64,000 nucleotides of DNA from Warburgia ugandensis. Its lineage: Eukaryota > Streptophyta > Magnoliopsida > Canellales > Canellaceae. The DNA lies in assembly GCA_035236585.1 (NCBI GenBank), contig CP141130.1, forward strand, positions 30,205,501 to 30,269,500, written 5' to 3'. Position 1 is the stretch's first letter, and each line of letters begins with the position of its first letter. Of the stretch, positions 1-12,277 are shown piece after piece. Both the position numbers and the translations under genes were made by a program. The notes under the pieces were generated by a model. That model did not search any database and had not been told where the DNA came from. It saw only the letters and a program-made list of their open reading frames with translations.

Positions 1-3000
1 TTCATCTTTAGCCAAAGAAAGATAGTTTTGATTAAATTAGGAATTTAAACAACAAAGAATTAGAAGCTACAATTAAGGAAACTTTTTAAAAATGAATATA
101 TTTAATAAAATTGGAAACTTTCCTAACTAATATGCATTCAATAATAATAAAAACTAACGCAAAGTTAGAATGATTTAAACTAAACAACTTAAGGAAACAT
201 TCTTAATTTAACACTTTCGTAATTCTCAAACTTTCTAAAAGTGGAACTTCTAAGACTCAAAAATTAAAATTTTTAAAATTAAACTAAGATTTAAACAACT
301 AATTAAAAATTACTAAGCTAAAATTAATCAACTAAGCAAAGCAAGAGTCAAAAGAGGAATCACCCAAGTCGCATGAGTATGATCCATGGGATGGTGCAGA
401 TGGTTCATGAATGAAAATTACTCAAAATTCATCAATAAAAATCTAAATAACATGTATTCTAATCAAAGAAATTAATAAACAACCTAAAAATCTAAATGGG
501 TTCTTAAGGAATTAAGCAAATATGATGAATAAGGTGTTGAAAACTAAGCTTGAAGATTGAATGAAAAAATTCCAAATTTCAATCCTTTAAGCAACTCAAA
601 TCAAACCAAGTATGGAAAGCAATTGAACTAGTACTTTATATATAGATCTAAAGTACTTCAATACTATAAATAAGCAATAACCATAATCTTCAAATAACTT
701 TATTGATTAAGCAACAAATTACATCCAAAATAGGGCCAATAACATATAGATTAGAACATGAAAAGTGTGCACTCCTCCCACACTTGAAACTTGATTCAAT
801 TAGACATCCAACACATTATAACTCTATCAAACTAAACTTAGATGATATATAAGTATGACCCCAAAGAGAATCAAGAACTTATATGGCTGGAATAACGGGA
901 CTAATTATTGTAAAAGATGCCTAAAAATAGTTCCAAAATCAAGTAAAGACATGGAAATCAAGGATTCAAGATACTTTCTTCTCTTGGTTATCACTATCAG
1001 AGAAGAACTGACTTGGATCTCTGATGAATAAGGAAGAAAAACTAAGAAGGTGGAAGCAAAGAACTAAGGGAAAGCTAGGAGGAATTATGCATGTGAAACT
1101 AGAGTAGCAAAATAAGAACAAAACCAACTATGAAAGCAATGAATTAAAATCAAACTACTAACATGGAATTGAAGTGCAAAAGTAAAAGAAAATACTTAAG
1201 AATCTCAAGGAAGAACAGCTTGTTGTGATGTTTTAGTTAACTTGCAAGTGCACGAATCATTGTAGTATAAGTACGCAGGTGAGGTCAATCCCACGAGGAA
1301 TCGAATGGTTTGTGTTCCTCGTGAACCTTTGCTTAAAAACTACTTAGCCTAGCCAACGAGATTATGTTGTAACCTAAACTAAGGAATGAATTTACATGGG
1401 AATGTGACATAAATGAAAAACATGGAATATAGAAACATGCTAAAGAAAAACAAGCTAATGTTAGAAGCCTTCCTAAAACATGCATTAACTAATTCAAAAC
1501 TAAGATGAATTACTCTTGGAAACGTGAACTTAAAGAACTTTCTTCAAGTTTTCCTAAACTAAGACTTTCTAAGAGTAACACTTTCCTAAACTAAAATTAA
1601 AAATGCCCTAAACTAAGATGCAAACTAGTAATTACTAGAATCTAAACTCAAATCAAACTACAAAATAAACAAGGAAACTAAATGGAAACAACAACTAATT
1701 AAGCATTTAAAAGAAAGCTACCCAAGTATCATGTGCATGATCCATGAAATAGTGGGTATGATTCATGGGTTAGAAAATAACCCAAATACTTAATTTAAAG
1801 ACCTAGCAACATGTAATATAATTCAAGAATTAACTAAAAAATCTAAAGATCTAATTGGATTCTTAAGAAAGTAAGTAAACAAAATGTATATGGTGCTGGA
1901 AATTAAACATGAACAAGCCATTAACAAATTCCAGCACATGCTATTTTTTAACAACCAATCAATTAGGACTTGGAAAGAATTGTAATTAACACTTTTTATG
2001 TAATAAACATTCAAACTCTAAATTATTCAATAATGGAAATAAGTAGCAAAAATAACTCTCAATGAACTCCATTGATTGAATGTCAAGTTACATCAAGAAT
2101 AGAGTGCATAAACATGTATACAATTTGTGGAACTTGTGTGCTATTTCAAGGCATGAAACTTGATTCCAATCACATATAAAACATCTTCTAACAATATTAA
2201 ACCAAGCTCAGAAAACATGCAAGTAGAACCCAAAGGAAAACCAAGAGAAGAGAAACTAGGAAGATGGAACTATTCTAAGGAAAAACAACATCAAACTAGT
2301 GCTAGAACTAAGCAAAAAGCACATAAAAGATGAAGGGGACTCAAAAGATTTAAGCTATTGTTTCTCTTGGATATCACTACTAGAGAAACAATAACTTAGA
2401 TCTTAACAAAATGAACAAGGAAAACTAAGGAGATGAAGTAAAGATTCAAAGAAAAAAAGTAATAATAGGCAAGTAGAGTAATGGGAATTGATGAATCTAA
2501 GGCACCCAAGTTGCTTGCCCTAAAGACCACTATCTCTTGGCTATCACGACCAGTGATTATGACCCTTAGGAATAAAAATCTAGTTTTGAAATCAAAGTCA
2601 ACAAGCATGGAAGATTAAGGAACAAGGCATGAAGAATAAAGCATGGAAGCAAGGAAGCTAACAAGGTGATAAAACAAGGAACAAAAGCAAAGCAACAATG
2701 AAATAAAACCATCAAAGAAATCAATTGAAATGAAAGCAATAGATAGAGGAAGACAACCAAAAGGGGGCATGGAGGGGAGGAAGATGGCTGATCCAAAGGA
2801 GGAGTTGTTGAAGACTTTTGGAAGGGGAAGGAAGGAATGCACTAGAGAATAAGAAGAAGAGGAAGGGTGGAGACGCCTCCTTCTTAGGAGGGTGCTCTCT
2901 CCCCTTCTCCAAAAAGTTCTCCCACATGAAACTCCTTAAGAGTTTTATATGGGTTAGCTTCTTTCTAAAGGGAACCCTACGGGAGAGGTGAGGTGGCAAG

Positions 3001-5367
3001 GAGAGATTGGTTAACCTAGGACACTAAGAGGGATCCAAGAAGGGGATAAGGTAGGACAAGGTGGGAGATGCCAACTATTTAGGAGAGGGCATCTCTCCCT
3101 TGTAAATATCATGGAGGCTTATGGGAATTAGAAAGAGGTGGGGATAAGATGGAGAAAGAGGAAAAGAGAGAGAAAGAAATAAGGAGGAAGAGGGGGAATT
3201 TAGAAATTGATTTGTTGGTTGGCTAGGTGGCACTTCAGGAAGTTAGGAGTGATTTTAGGAAGGTGGGATGCACCACCTTTTTAGGAAGCTACATCTCCCC
3301 CTTGAAAAATTTGTGAGATGCATTGTATAGCAAGGTGAAGAGAGAGAGAAAAAGGAGGAAAAGACATGGAAAAAGGAAAAATAAGGTGGGTTCTTCCTAT
3401 TGGTCCACAAGCATGCTTACCCAATTTGATTTTCACTAAAATGTCCTCTAATTATCCTCTTAAAAAACCTACTTTTTAAATTGGGATAATCGAGTGAAAT
3501 TCTCCTCCAATAGCATCACTCCATGTAACTTGGATTAAGTGACTTGGATGACTTTCTTTGAGGTCTCATTTGGCTTGGCTTCATGGCTCATACCATTGGC
3601 TTCAATGTCTTGGCTTGTCACCCTCTTTCATTGCGTATATGGCTAAGATGGCTTGAATGGCTCCCATTCAAATGTGGTGGAAATGCATGGCTTATGCACT
3701 AGACCATTTTAAACACCTTCAGCTCTTCCAATTTCATCCTTTGCTTTCCCTAAACTAATCTTGATCACACCTTTGGATCGTTGAGAAATAGGTCTTCCTA
3801 GTTAGACTAGGAAATCTCATGAATGGCTCCAACTTTCATCTTGGTCACTTTTGGTCATTGGATTACCTTCTTATCATTGACAAAAGATAAGAAATCCTAA
3901 TTAAATACAAGAAAAATGTGATTATTCATGCACTTACTCTGTATTAGTCTCTAAACCCGTAAAATATCACACTTTTAAAATATTAGGTCAAAAATGCATG
4001 CGTTGCAATTTTCTATCAAAAATCCTAATTTAACACTATCAGTTATAACACATGGTACTAATTGGTTACTTTTTATACAATTTTTGACACTCATCATAGC
4101 CCAAAAGAAAACAAGATTTCAAAGCTCCAAGAATCACCAAACTAGAATGCTAGTTTCAAGGTTTTCTTACAGAACCTTTACTTAGAAAAAAAGAAAAAGA
4201 AAAAGTGGAATCCATGAGGCTTTATAGATGGATGGGTTTCCAATTGATTGAACCTTATTCTTAAAACAGAAAGTTGATCTAGATCTAGGGTTTCAATGAG
4301 GAAATTTAGGTGGAGAGTGAGGTAGAGGGAAGAGGTAAGCAAGATGACATCATGTTAAGGCAAGATGATTGACATGTAATTAGAGAGGGAGGAGGTGTCA
4401 CCATCTTAAGAAGGTAACATGGAGCTCCTTACCTTCTAAAAACATGTTTGGATTTTGTAATATAAAAGAAAAAAATGGAAAGGAAAAAAAAGGTAGGAAA
4501 TATGGGAAAGATTTAAGGTTTTGAGGAATTCAAGGTGTAACATAGAATTAGGAGTTTCCTATTTAGGAAACCACCTAAGATGACAACCAAGCAAGTTCGA
4601 GGTGTCACTTTTTTAGGAAGGTTCCTCCCTCTTAATAAAAAATTTTGCAACTCTAATTGGAGTGAGGAAAAAGGATGGAAAATGGAAATGGAAAGTGGGG
4701 TTTTTCCTCTTGCTTGGTCTATCTTAGCATAACATCTTTCCTTTTACAAATATCTCTCAAAAACCTTCCAATTATCCTTTGAAAATCACATTTTAACATG
4801 GGATAATTGCTTGAATTGATCCTCTAATTATGTAACTCCATGTGGCATGGCTCACTTTGATGGCTCATTCCTAAATGGCTTAAGTGGATAAGGTTTCCTT
4901 GTTAGACTAGGAAACCTCATGCATGGCTCCAATTCACATGCAAAGTGGTGGAATTGCACGATTTTTTGCATGGACCATTTTAATCACCTTTGGTGATTCC
5001 TATTGCCTTCTTGCTTGACTTAAGATGGTCATGAACCTTGATCACACTTTGGATAGATGCCATTTAGGCTTGGTTTGATCTTTTGATTTTGATATTCAAT
5101 TCTTATCTTGATCAATCTGGGCCATTGGATCACATTCTTAACAACTACAAAAAACTAAAAAGACCATAATTAAATCATAAAAAATTATGAAAATTCACAT
5201 AATTGCTCTAGATTATCTCTTGAACTTGCAAAATATCACACTTTTGAATTATTAGGTTGGAAATGCATGTGTTATAAATTTTCAAAAAAATCATAGAAAT
5301 AATACCATAATCTATAACACATGAACTACTAATTGGGTACTTTTTATACAAAATTGAACACTTATCA
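1..5367 (-). repeat. 3' LTR of element A (edge-truncated, interrupted by D1)
   Basis: On the minus strand the LTR starts TGATAAGTGTTC at 5367. It aligns by eye with 25670-27640 plus 36804-37333 once the nested copies D1 (here) and B3 (in the partner) are removed. About 115 bp of the LTR end lies left of the window. No open reading frame of note is present. Confidence 0.8.
1221..4096 (-). mobile_element. D1: solo LTR nested in the 3' LTR of A
   Basis: The partner LTR of A runs without a break through the point corresponding to ~1220/4097 (around 26885-26930), so this block is an insertion. On the minus strand it starts TGATGAGTGTC and ends ...CACAACA, close to the ends of A's LTR and of D2 at 43520-46066. 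The plus-strand text near 1245-1300 (ending of the LTR with a 'gaggtcaatcccacgagga' phrase) recurs at the matching place in A and D2. There is no internal region, so it is a solo LTR. The flanking duplication is unclear (acagc at 1215-1219 against atagc at 4096-4100), so the edges may be off by a few bases. Confidence 0.7.
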
Positions 5368-5382
5368 CACCCTCCAACCAAC
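5368..5382 (-). other. Polypurine tract of element A
   Basis: Directly before the minus-strand LTR start TGATAAG is a G-rich run that reads GGTTGGAGGGTG on the minus strand. This is the expected place for the plus-strand primer of a Ty3/gypsy element. Confidence 0.6.
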
Positions 5383-7302
5383 ATTTTGCTACTTTTGAGT
5401 AAAACATACAAAAAATCATGAGAACAAAATAGTTGCCATTTTCTTAGGTACTCACGACTGCATTTAGCTTATGCAACAAGCCTTTAAACCCCTGTGTTAT
5501 CTCTAGTGGACAAGTTTGGCCTCATTACCATCTGTAGTGAATATACCTACAAAACACAATAAATCTAATTTCATTTATTTTGTCATAGAGAATTATTGTC
5601 CATTAGTACTCTACTAGCTTAACAACTTAATAAAGATGAATAAGAAATTCTACAAGTTACCCATATACTAAAGCCATTTTATTCTAGTTATATCTCAGAG
5701 TGCAGTGTGTATACAAACTACATAAATCTAGACTTCTAAATAAATATGCTTATACTCCATTAGAAAGATGTATTAGCCTCAAATTCTCACTAATAGACCC
5801 TTAGAAACAAAGCTCTCAGAGAAACAGGTCAAACAACATTCTTTATTTATGTGATACAAGAAGACTAATGGTTCACATAAACTTTGTAAGCACTGATGAG
5901 ATCATTAGGGGTATTTCACCATAATTCCTTTCCATTTATATCCTCATTAAGGCTATCTCCTACCTTAATATCAATAGACCTTTCGATAGGACAAAATGTT
6001 TGCTTGGTTTGGGTTCTAGAATGAAAGGTAATAAGGATTCAAAGGTTCAAATATGAGTAGAGGTCTTCATAATAATTGGAACCTTTACTTTTTGAATGCA
6101 TTGAAGTGAATATCTTTTGTACCTTTCCTTTCTCTTCACTTTTATTTTCTTTTTCTTGATATTTCTACTTTTCTTTGTATTTCTTTTTCCTTGAGGGAAA
6201 GGCTTTCCTTTTTCAACACTTTGATATTCTTCACGTCTTAGAATTTTGTCCTTTTTTCTCCTTTTTCTACTATCTATACTCATTTTTGAAAAGTAGATAA
6301 TGGATATTCTTACTTGGGTTTCTTTGGATTATGGTAAATAGGGTTTTGAAAAGAAAAGGCTTTACCAAGAGGCTCAAAGGGTCTAACTAGTGGTATAATG
6401 AGCTATAATGAGCTAGGTAAGCTTTTCATCTTTAGCTAAAACAAGGATGGCCTATATCATTTCCTAGTTTTCTTAAAGACTATATAATTCAATAAATGTT
6501 TAAGGAAACTAGGTTAGTACTCCTTTTAGTTCTTAACATTATGACCAAGCTAAAGAATACTCGGATCTTTCAATGCAATATATGCTGAAGAAGGTATGTA
6601 ATTATTTATAACCCATAGAAAAAAATGATAATCTCTAATACTCACTTAAGAATAAGTCTCCACTAATTTTCGTCAGGGTCTCTAAGTCATATCCATCTAT
6701 TAGTCTAGGCTTATATATTGTGCATAAGTGTATTTCAAGATTTAAATTTCATAAAATACTTTAGGACATACATAAAATTTATAATTAACCATATGCATTT
6801 CTATTAAGAAGTTAAAGTAGGAGAAACACTAAGCTTTTGACAATCCAATTCCAATCATAGTAATGGAACTTTGACCTGAAAATTTTGAAAACTCAAAAAT
6901 GTTTGTCCCCCCCGCGCCCCCCCCCCATGAACTAAACATTGTCTCCAATGTTTCAAAATATAGGACACTTATATGATAAATGAGTGATGTAGAACAATGA
7001 GGCTCTAAAAACCCTAACTTGCCTCCTAGTGAGCTCTAAGTTTAATGTCTTTAGCCATGCATACTATACAATGATATTGATGAGTGCAGATGATGTCGTG
7101 TATGTAGGTGTCATGAGACATGCTAAGTTGGCTCCTGGTTGACTGGTTCCTCTAGCAAGGTTTATGCCACTTTAGGGTTTACCAACTCTAGATAGGGTTT
7201 CAACCTTTGCCCATTGACTTTGGAAATATTTCCATTATTTCCAATCTTGATATCCCAATCAGGGTAAATAGTATGTACAATGTAGGGTCCAGTCCATCGA
7301 GA
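5383..7302 (-). other. Post-pol non-coding region of element A
   Basis: This is the stretch between the end of the integrase remnant and the polypurine tract. No long frame is present. On the minus strand 6047-6290 is rich in AAG/AAA and encodes only a lysine/arginine-rich low-complexity stretch. A similar purine-rich stretch occurs at the same place in element C (38570-38760 and 51460-51640), so it seems to be a shared feature of the post-pol region in these Athila-like elements and not a gene. Confidence 0.55.
6907..6926. repeat. Near-pure C tract
   Basis: Twenty bases made of C except for two G (a short CGCG interruption). It stands out in AT-rich surroundings. A sequencing or assembly error in tract length is possible. 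Confidence 0.9.
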
Positions 7303-8200
7303 TCAAGGTTTTTCAAAAAATAGATGCAATCTATAATTATACAAAAGGACCTTTTGTGCTAGTGTGAAGGACTCTCTTAAGACATGTCTATCATGATTAT
7401 TCTTCATGTGATCTCTGTATAGATTTATCAACTCATATTCATCTTCCCTAAACTCGTCCAACTCAATGAGTTGGAATTTCCTATGGGTTCTAGCAGTATC
7501 TAAGTCAAAATTGAGCTCTTTAATGTCCCAGTATGCATTATGTTCAAGTCCTACTAGTAGGTGGCAGGCCTTTCCATAGACTAAGCAGTAAGGTGACATG
7601 CCTATAGGGGTCTTGTATGCAATATAAGAGGTCCATAAAGCGTCACTAGGTCTCAGAGACTAGTCTTTCATATTTGGACCGATTGTCTTTTCTAAAACTC
7701 GCTTTATCTCCTTATTAGACACCTCTAACTATCCATTAGTCTGAGGATTACAAGGGGCAACAATTCTATTGGTAACACCATATTTCTTCATTAAATTATC
7801 AAACACTTTATTACAAAGGTATTTTCCCCCATCACTAATGATAGCCCTAAGAGTACTAAAACATTCAAATATATTTTATTTAAAATACTTGGCCTCCACC
7901 TTGTGGTCATTGGACTTGTAAGGTATGGCTTCCACCCATTTGGATACCTACTCAACTTCCACAAGGATGTAGAGATAACCAAAGGAGTTAGGAAAGATTC
8001 CATAAAATCAATGCTCCAAACATCAAAAGGGCCTATGATAATAATAGGGTTTAAGGGCATCATGTTTCTTTTTCCTATTCTCCCCAACTATTGACATCTA
8101 GTACATACTATGTAGTAAGCATGGGAGTCCCTGAAAATGGTGGGCCAATATAAACCAAGTTGTAAAATCTTTGTAGCCGTCTTTATAAAATGGTCCCTGC
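7303..8200 (-). pseudogene. Integrase remnant of element A
   Basis: Two minus-strand frames carry integrase-like sequence. The upstream frame (8087 down to 7791) has the RRNMMPLNPI-like entry into the catalytic core and an F-D-V-W-S-I-D-F-M phrase that contains the first catalytic aspartate. The downstream frame (7599 down to 7303) starts MSPYCLVYGKACHLLV and continues with a LEHNAYW-x-IK-x-LNFDLD phrase, the C-terminal part typical of Athila/Tat integrases. Between them the frame is lost, so the middle of the catalytic core is broken by frameshifts and stops. A Ty3/gypsy integrase would insert the cDNA copy into host DNA; this one cannot work. I am confident of the family and less so of the exact edges. 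Confidence 0.8.
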
Positions 8201-8571
8201 AAGCATGGTCATTACAAAATGAAATGAAATTTTGTTACTATCTAGTACACATCTCCAAATGACTTGATCAAGACAGTACTTAAACAAGTATAGATCATCC
8301 CAAGTAAAATGTTTAACCTCATCAATAAATCTTTTTCTATCTTATTTAGACCAATGACTGGGCATTTGACCTATGATAAGATAATTGACTATGTCTCCAT
8401 ACCAAGGCAACTAGGAACTATGCAACAATTATTCATCTAGAAATGTCCCTATTATAGGCCCATTTAGCTAGTAGACTCCACAACTACTCTAGATAAGTGG
8501 TCTATTACAACATTTTTGAAACCTTTCTTATCCTGAGTTTCAAGATCAAATTCCTATAGCAACAGTATCCA

Positions 8572-8840
8572 TCAGATCAACCTAGGTTTTACATCCTTTT
8601 TAGAAAGGTGATATTTCACAGCTGCATGGTCCAAGCATATTATAACCTTAGATCCTAACAAATAAGATCTAAATTTATCTAGGGCAAAAACAACTGCCAA
8701 CAACTCTTTTCTTTTTGTAGTGGAATAATTGAGTTGGGCATCATTGAGTGCCTTGCTAGCATAGTGTATCACATGAGGACGTTTATCAATATGCTGCCCG
8801 AGCACAGCCCTAAACATAGTGCAAAGTATCACACATTATT
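8572..8840 (-). pseudogene. RNase H domain remnant of element A
   Basis: The minus-strand frame of 86 codons reads AVLGQ[26 protein letters not shown] and then [22 protein letters not shown], with the CLDHAA phrase that carries a catalytic aspartate. This is the RNase H domain that follows reverse transcriptase in Ty3/gypsy pol and removes RNA from the RNA/DNA hybrid. The start of the domain lies upstream of the first in-frame methionine and is disrupted. The frame ends with the KKDVKPRLI phrase that normally continues into the pol linker. Confidence 0.85.
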
Positions 8841-8999
8841 TCAAATGGTGCACTCCAACCTGGTAGTCAAATTATAGGTGGAGAACTGAGTTTATCCTTT
8901 AGGCACTCAAATACTTTCATACTATCATCATCAAAGTCAAAAGATGCCTCCTTTGCAAGTAAATTTTTGTAGGGGCTTGGCAATTTTACTAAAGTCTTT

Positions 9000-9790
9000 G
9001 ATCAATCTTTTATAGAACCCAGCATGGTCTAAAAATGAGGGGATTTCCTTCACTATCCTTAAAGGAAGAAAGTTAGAGACTAAATCCACTTTGGCTTTAT
9101 CTACTTCTATACCATTGTGTGATATGATTTGGCCTAAAACAATGCCATTTTGTACGATGAAATGACATTTTTTTCCAATTTAATATTAAATTCTTTTCCT
9201 AACACGTAGCAAGAACTAACTTTAAATGGTGTAGATACTCATCAAAAGAAGACCTAAACACTAAGAAAGCATCCATAAATACCTCTAGAGACCTCTCCAC
9301 CATATAATAAAGTATGCTCAATGTACGCCTTTGAAAAGTAGCTGGGGCATTACAAAGTCCAAAAGGCATATGATGGTAGCAAAGGTCTCAAAAGGGAAGG
9401 CAAAGCTAGTCTTCTCCTAGTCCCCAGGTGTTACGGGGATTTGGTTATAACCAGAGTAACCATCAAGAAAGAAGTAATAACTATAATTAGCTAATGTTTC
9501 TAGAATTTGGTCTATAAATGGAAGAGGAAAGTGGTCTTTCCTTGTGGCCAAGTTTAATTTTTGATAATCTATACAAACTCTTCACCTCAGTGGTCATGCG
9601 AGTGGGGACTAACTCGTTATCCTCATTTTGGATTACCATGACTCTGAACTTATTGGGGACAACTTGAACTAGGCTAACCCAAGTGTTGTTAGATATAAGG
9701 TAGATGACACCAACATCTAAGAGTTTAAGGACTTCATCTCTCATTACCTCTTCCATATTAAGGTTTAGTCTTCTCAGTGTTTTCTTAGAT
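9000..9790 (-). pseudogene. Reverse transcriptase remnant of element A
   Basis: The frame from 9756 down to 9487 starts EEVMRDEVLKLLDVGVIYLIS and includes VQVVPNK and NELVPTR, the conserved N-terminal part of Athila/Tat reverse transcriptases. Soon after this the reading frame shifts. Further on, around 9320-9240, a short frame reads LEVFMDAFLVF, where active enzymes have two adjacent aspartates (F-M-D-D-F in this lineage). Here the second catalytic aspartate is alanine (9265-9279). With this change, the frameshifts and the stops, the enzyme is dead. Confidence 0.8.
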
Positions 9791-10269
9791 GGTTTAGCAT
9801 TTTATTCTAAGTGAATTCTATGAATACATACAACAGAGCTAATGACCTTGATGTCTACTATTGTCCACCCTAAGGTTGTCTTATGTTCTCTAAGAACATC
9901 AAGAAGCTTACCATCCTCTCCTTTATCTATATCTATGGCTATGATTACTAGCAATGATTCATCATGTCCTAAGTAGGAATATTTCAGATATTCAAGTAGA
10001 GGCTTAAGGGCAAAGGTAGGTGGCTTTTCTACTAAAAGTAGTGGGGCAAAATTGGAGGGAGGAAGTGGTTCTGCTAGAGGTCCTCATTTAGAGGTATCCA
10101 TGATAGGTGCAACATCCAAAAGATTATTCACCCCATCAATTGATTTGTCTATATCAAAGTCACAATTAAAGTGCATTAGACATGTCTCAAGTGGTGCTAA
10201 GATAGACAATGGTGGTCTAGCATCTTGAAGTAGACCTTCAATTAAATTTATCATAGAGGAATCATCTAA

Positions 10270-10690
10270 GTCTAGATGCTAATGATCGACATTAAGAACA
10301 TTGAGTTTGACTTTCATATTGCCTAAGGATAATTTTATCACACCATTTCTATAGTTGATGATGGCAATGGACGTTGTCAAAAATAAATGTCCAAGAAGGA
10401 CTGTAATTTGATTATTGGGATTTGACACAGGCTAGGTATTTAGAATAATAAAATATACTGGAAAGTAAAACTTGGTCACCTGTATTAGAACATCTTCAAC
10501 CATACCACATGGAGTCTTTACTAATCTATTTATTAGTTGCAAAGTGGTATCAGTTGGTTTAAGGTCGCCGTGCTCTAGTTTCTCATAGACAAAATATGAC
10601 AACAGGTTCACACTAGCCCCTGAATCAAGTAGCGCCCTATGAATGACATGGTTTCCTATAATACAAGAGATGGTAGGACAACCTAGATCC
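10270..10690 (-). pseudogene. Aspartic protease remnant of element A
   Basis: On the minus strand the reading frame around 10690-10290 contains ALLDSGASVNLLSYFVY, the D-S-G active-site loop of a retroviral-type aspartic protease (codons near 10609-10632). It is followed by phrases for the rest of the fold (LQLINRLVKTPCGMVEDVLIQV). The protease would cut the Gag-Pol polyprotein. At least one stop interrupts the later part of the domain. It sits between the gag remnant and the reverse transcriptase remnant, as expected for Ty3/gypsy order. Confidence 0.8.
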
Positions 10691-11459
10691 TAAGCTTAGG
10701 AAGGATCTGGTGTTGAATCAAAGAGGTCACCTGCTCGATGAGGAAGGCTTTCTTTTGCACATTAATCTTTTGCTTTTGTGTGCAGAGAGCTCTTCAAGAA
10801 ATTTGGCCTAAGTAAGAATGTCTTTAATCATGTTGAGTAACAAAATATTTATTTGAATGTGCTTAAACACATCCATTATCTCATTGAAATTGGTTCCTTT
10901 CTTAGCCTTGTTTAGTAGCAGAGGGAATGGGGCTTTATGCACAAAAGGTTCCTCCAATATATGCTCAGATGGGGTTGGAGGTTTCTATCTTTTCTCTTTC
11001 TTCTATGTTGGAGCTGGGTCATTCTCCTCTATTATTTCCCTAGTCTGCCCTACTTAATTATTAACTTGCTAGCCATGCCTAAGGGTAGTGATAAACTTTG
11101 CTTCCTCATGGGGTCTTTGGGTATGTGAACATGACCCTATTTCAAAATGTCCCTTAGGGTTTGGAATTGGTTGACTAGGAAATTGTCCCTTTCCTCTCCG
11201 ACTAAGTGCAGCTGACAACTAGTTCATTTGTATTTCTAATTTTGCAATAGCTTGAGAAGTGACATTTGTACTCTATCTTCTCTTATTTAGGGCCTATCTA
11301 GTTTCATCCTAGTGTTTTAAATTTCTCTCCATAAATTATTGCATAATTTCCCCAAAGATTGGTTTCTTAGGTTGTTAAGGAAGCTAAAAACTAGGTGGCT
11401 GCTATGGAATTGAAACCTTAAGAATGTTTTGTATAGGGGGTTTAGAGATGGACCTCCCT
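10691..11459 (-). other. Gag-protease linker of element A
   Basis: No conserved domain is visible here. It lies between the C-terminal Gag remnant and the protease and is interrupted by stops in all minus-strand frames. In this lineage the equivalent stretch is a poorly conserved linker. The plus-strand frames at 10857-11128 are short and not protein-like. Confidence 0.5.
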
Positions 11460-11785
11460 GGTAATTGTTCTTCGATTATGACAAGTTAGAATGCCTAGCT
11501 AATCTTGGATTATAGGTTTCACAGTAAGTGTTATAGTTAGGGTTGTGATACACATTAAATGCATCCACGTATTCCAAAAGATTTTCAATGTACTTACTAT
11601 TGGATGGACAAGTTGAGTTTAAATGTGCTAGGCTAGAAAAAATAGAACAAACCTCTTGTGGAGGTTTCGTGGATACCTAGACAACCATGAAGGTTTGGAA
11701 CATATTTGCAAGCTTGTCCACTCTTTCACATAAGGAGTCAAACTTATTCAGTCTTTCAATCATAGAGTTGAGCTTATAGGATATA
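11460..11785 (-). pseudogene. C-terminal Gag remnant of element A
   Basis: The minus-strand frame contains MIERLNKFDSLCERVDKLAN and then, after a stop, a stretch in the style of the Athila Gag tail (a VDAFNVYHNPNYNTYCETYN phrase, where the family usually has NNPYSNTYNPGW). The element C gag at 48537-48640 has the same phrase in another wording, which supports the match. The N-terminal part of Gag is missing. The pararetrovirus begins just beyond, so its insertion or a later deletion removed or displaced the front of gag. Confidence 0.7.
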
Positions 11786-11789
11786 TCTA

Positions 11790-12277
11790 AGGTCACTCAA
11801 ATAGATCCTTGTTTCTTTCCTATTTATTAATATTCTTTAGTTATGTATATTTACTTCAGAGTAGGTTATTTTTCTCTCAAGTTTATTTTAGTTCATCTAA
11901 TTATTTCTCCAATAGAGTACTATTTTTATACCATCTAGATTAGTAAGCTCTGTTCATTGTCTTGTCCAGTATGCTTTGTGCTTACCACTTTGAGTGGATC
12001 CTCCACATCAAAAAATGAGACTTATAATGGATAACTGAACACAAGATCAAGATATAGAAAAACTTTCTAGTATAGACAAAAAATTTCATGCTCATCTAGT
12101 TAGTATGTTCACATAATGGGTCAAAGAGACTATTTGTACCAAGGTTAGGCTGTTTTGTCTCAAGACATACCTTGTGAAGGACATTATCAAAATCTATTCT
12201 CTAAAAATTTTAACAGAAAATATGATAAATCCTTAGTTGATGAAAAATAAAGGAGAGAGCAGAAACACTTATAATCC
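11790..12277 (+). other. Leader-like region before the movement protein
   Basis: AT-rich sequence with no long frame, placed between the left junction with element A and the ATG of the movement protein. I looked for the tRNA-Met primer site usual in caulimovirids and did not find a clear copy. Confidence 0.4.

Noticed and set aside
2396-2999. Minus-strand hydrophobic frames of 70-92 codons
   Set aside because: They arise from purine-rich plus-strand sequence in the D1 LTR, read as leucine- and serine-rich. No match in D2 at the same frame.
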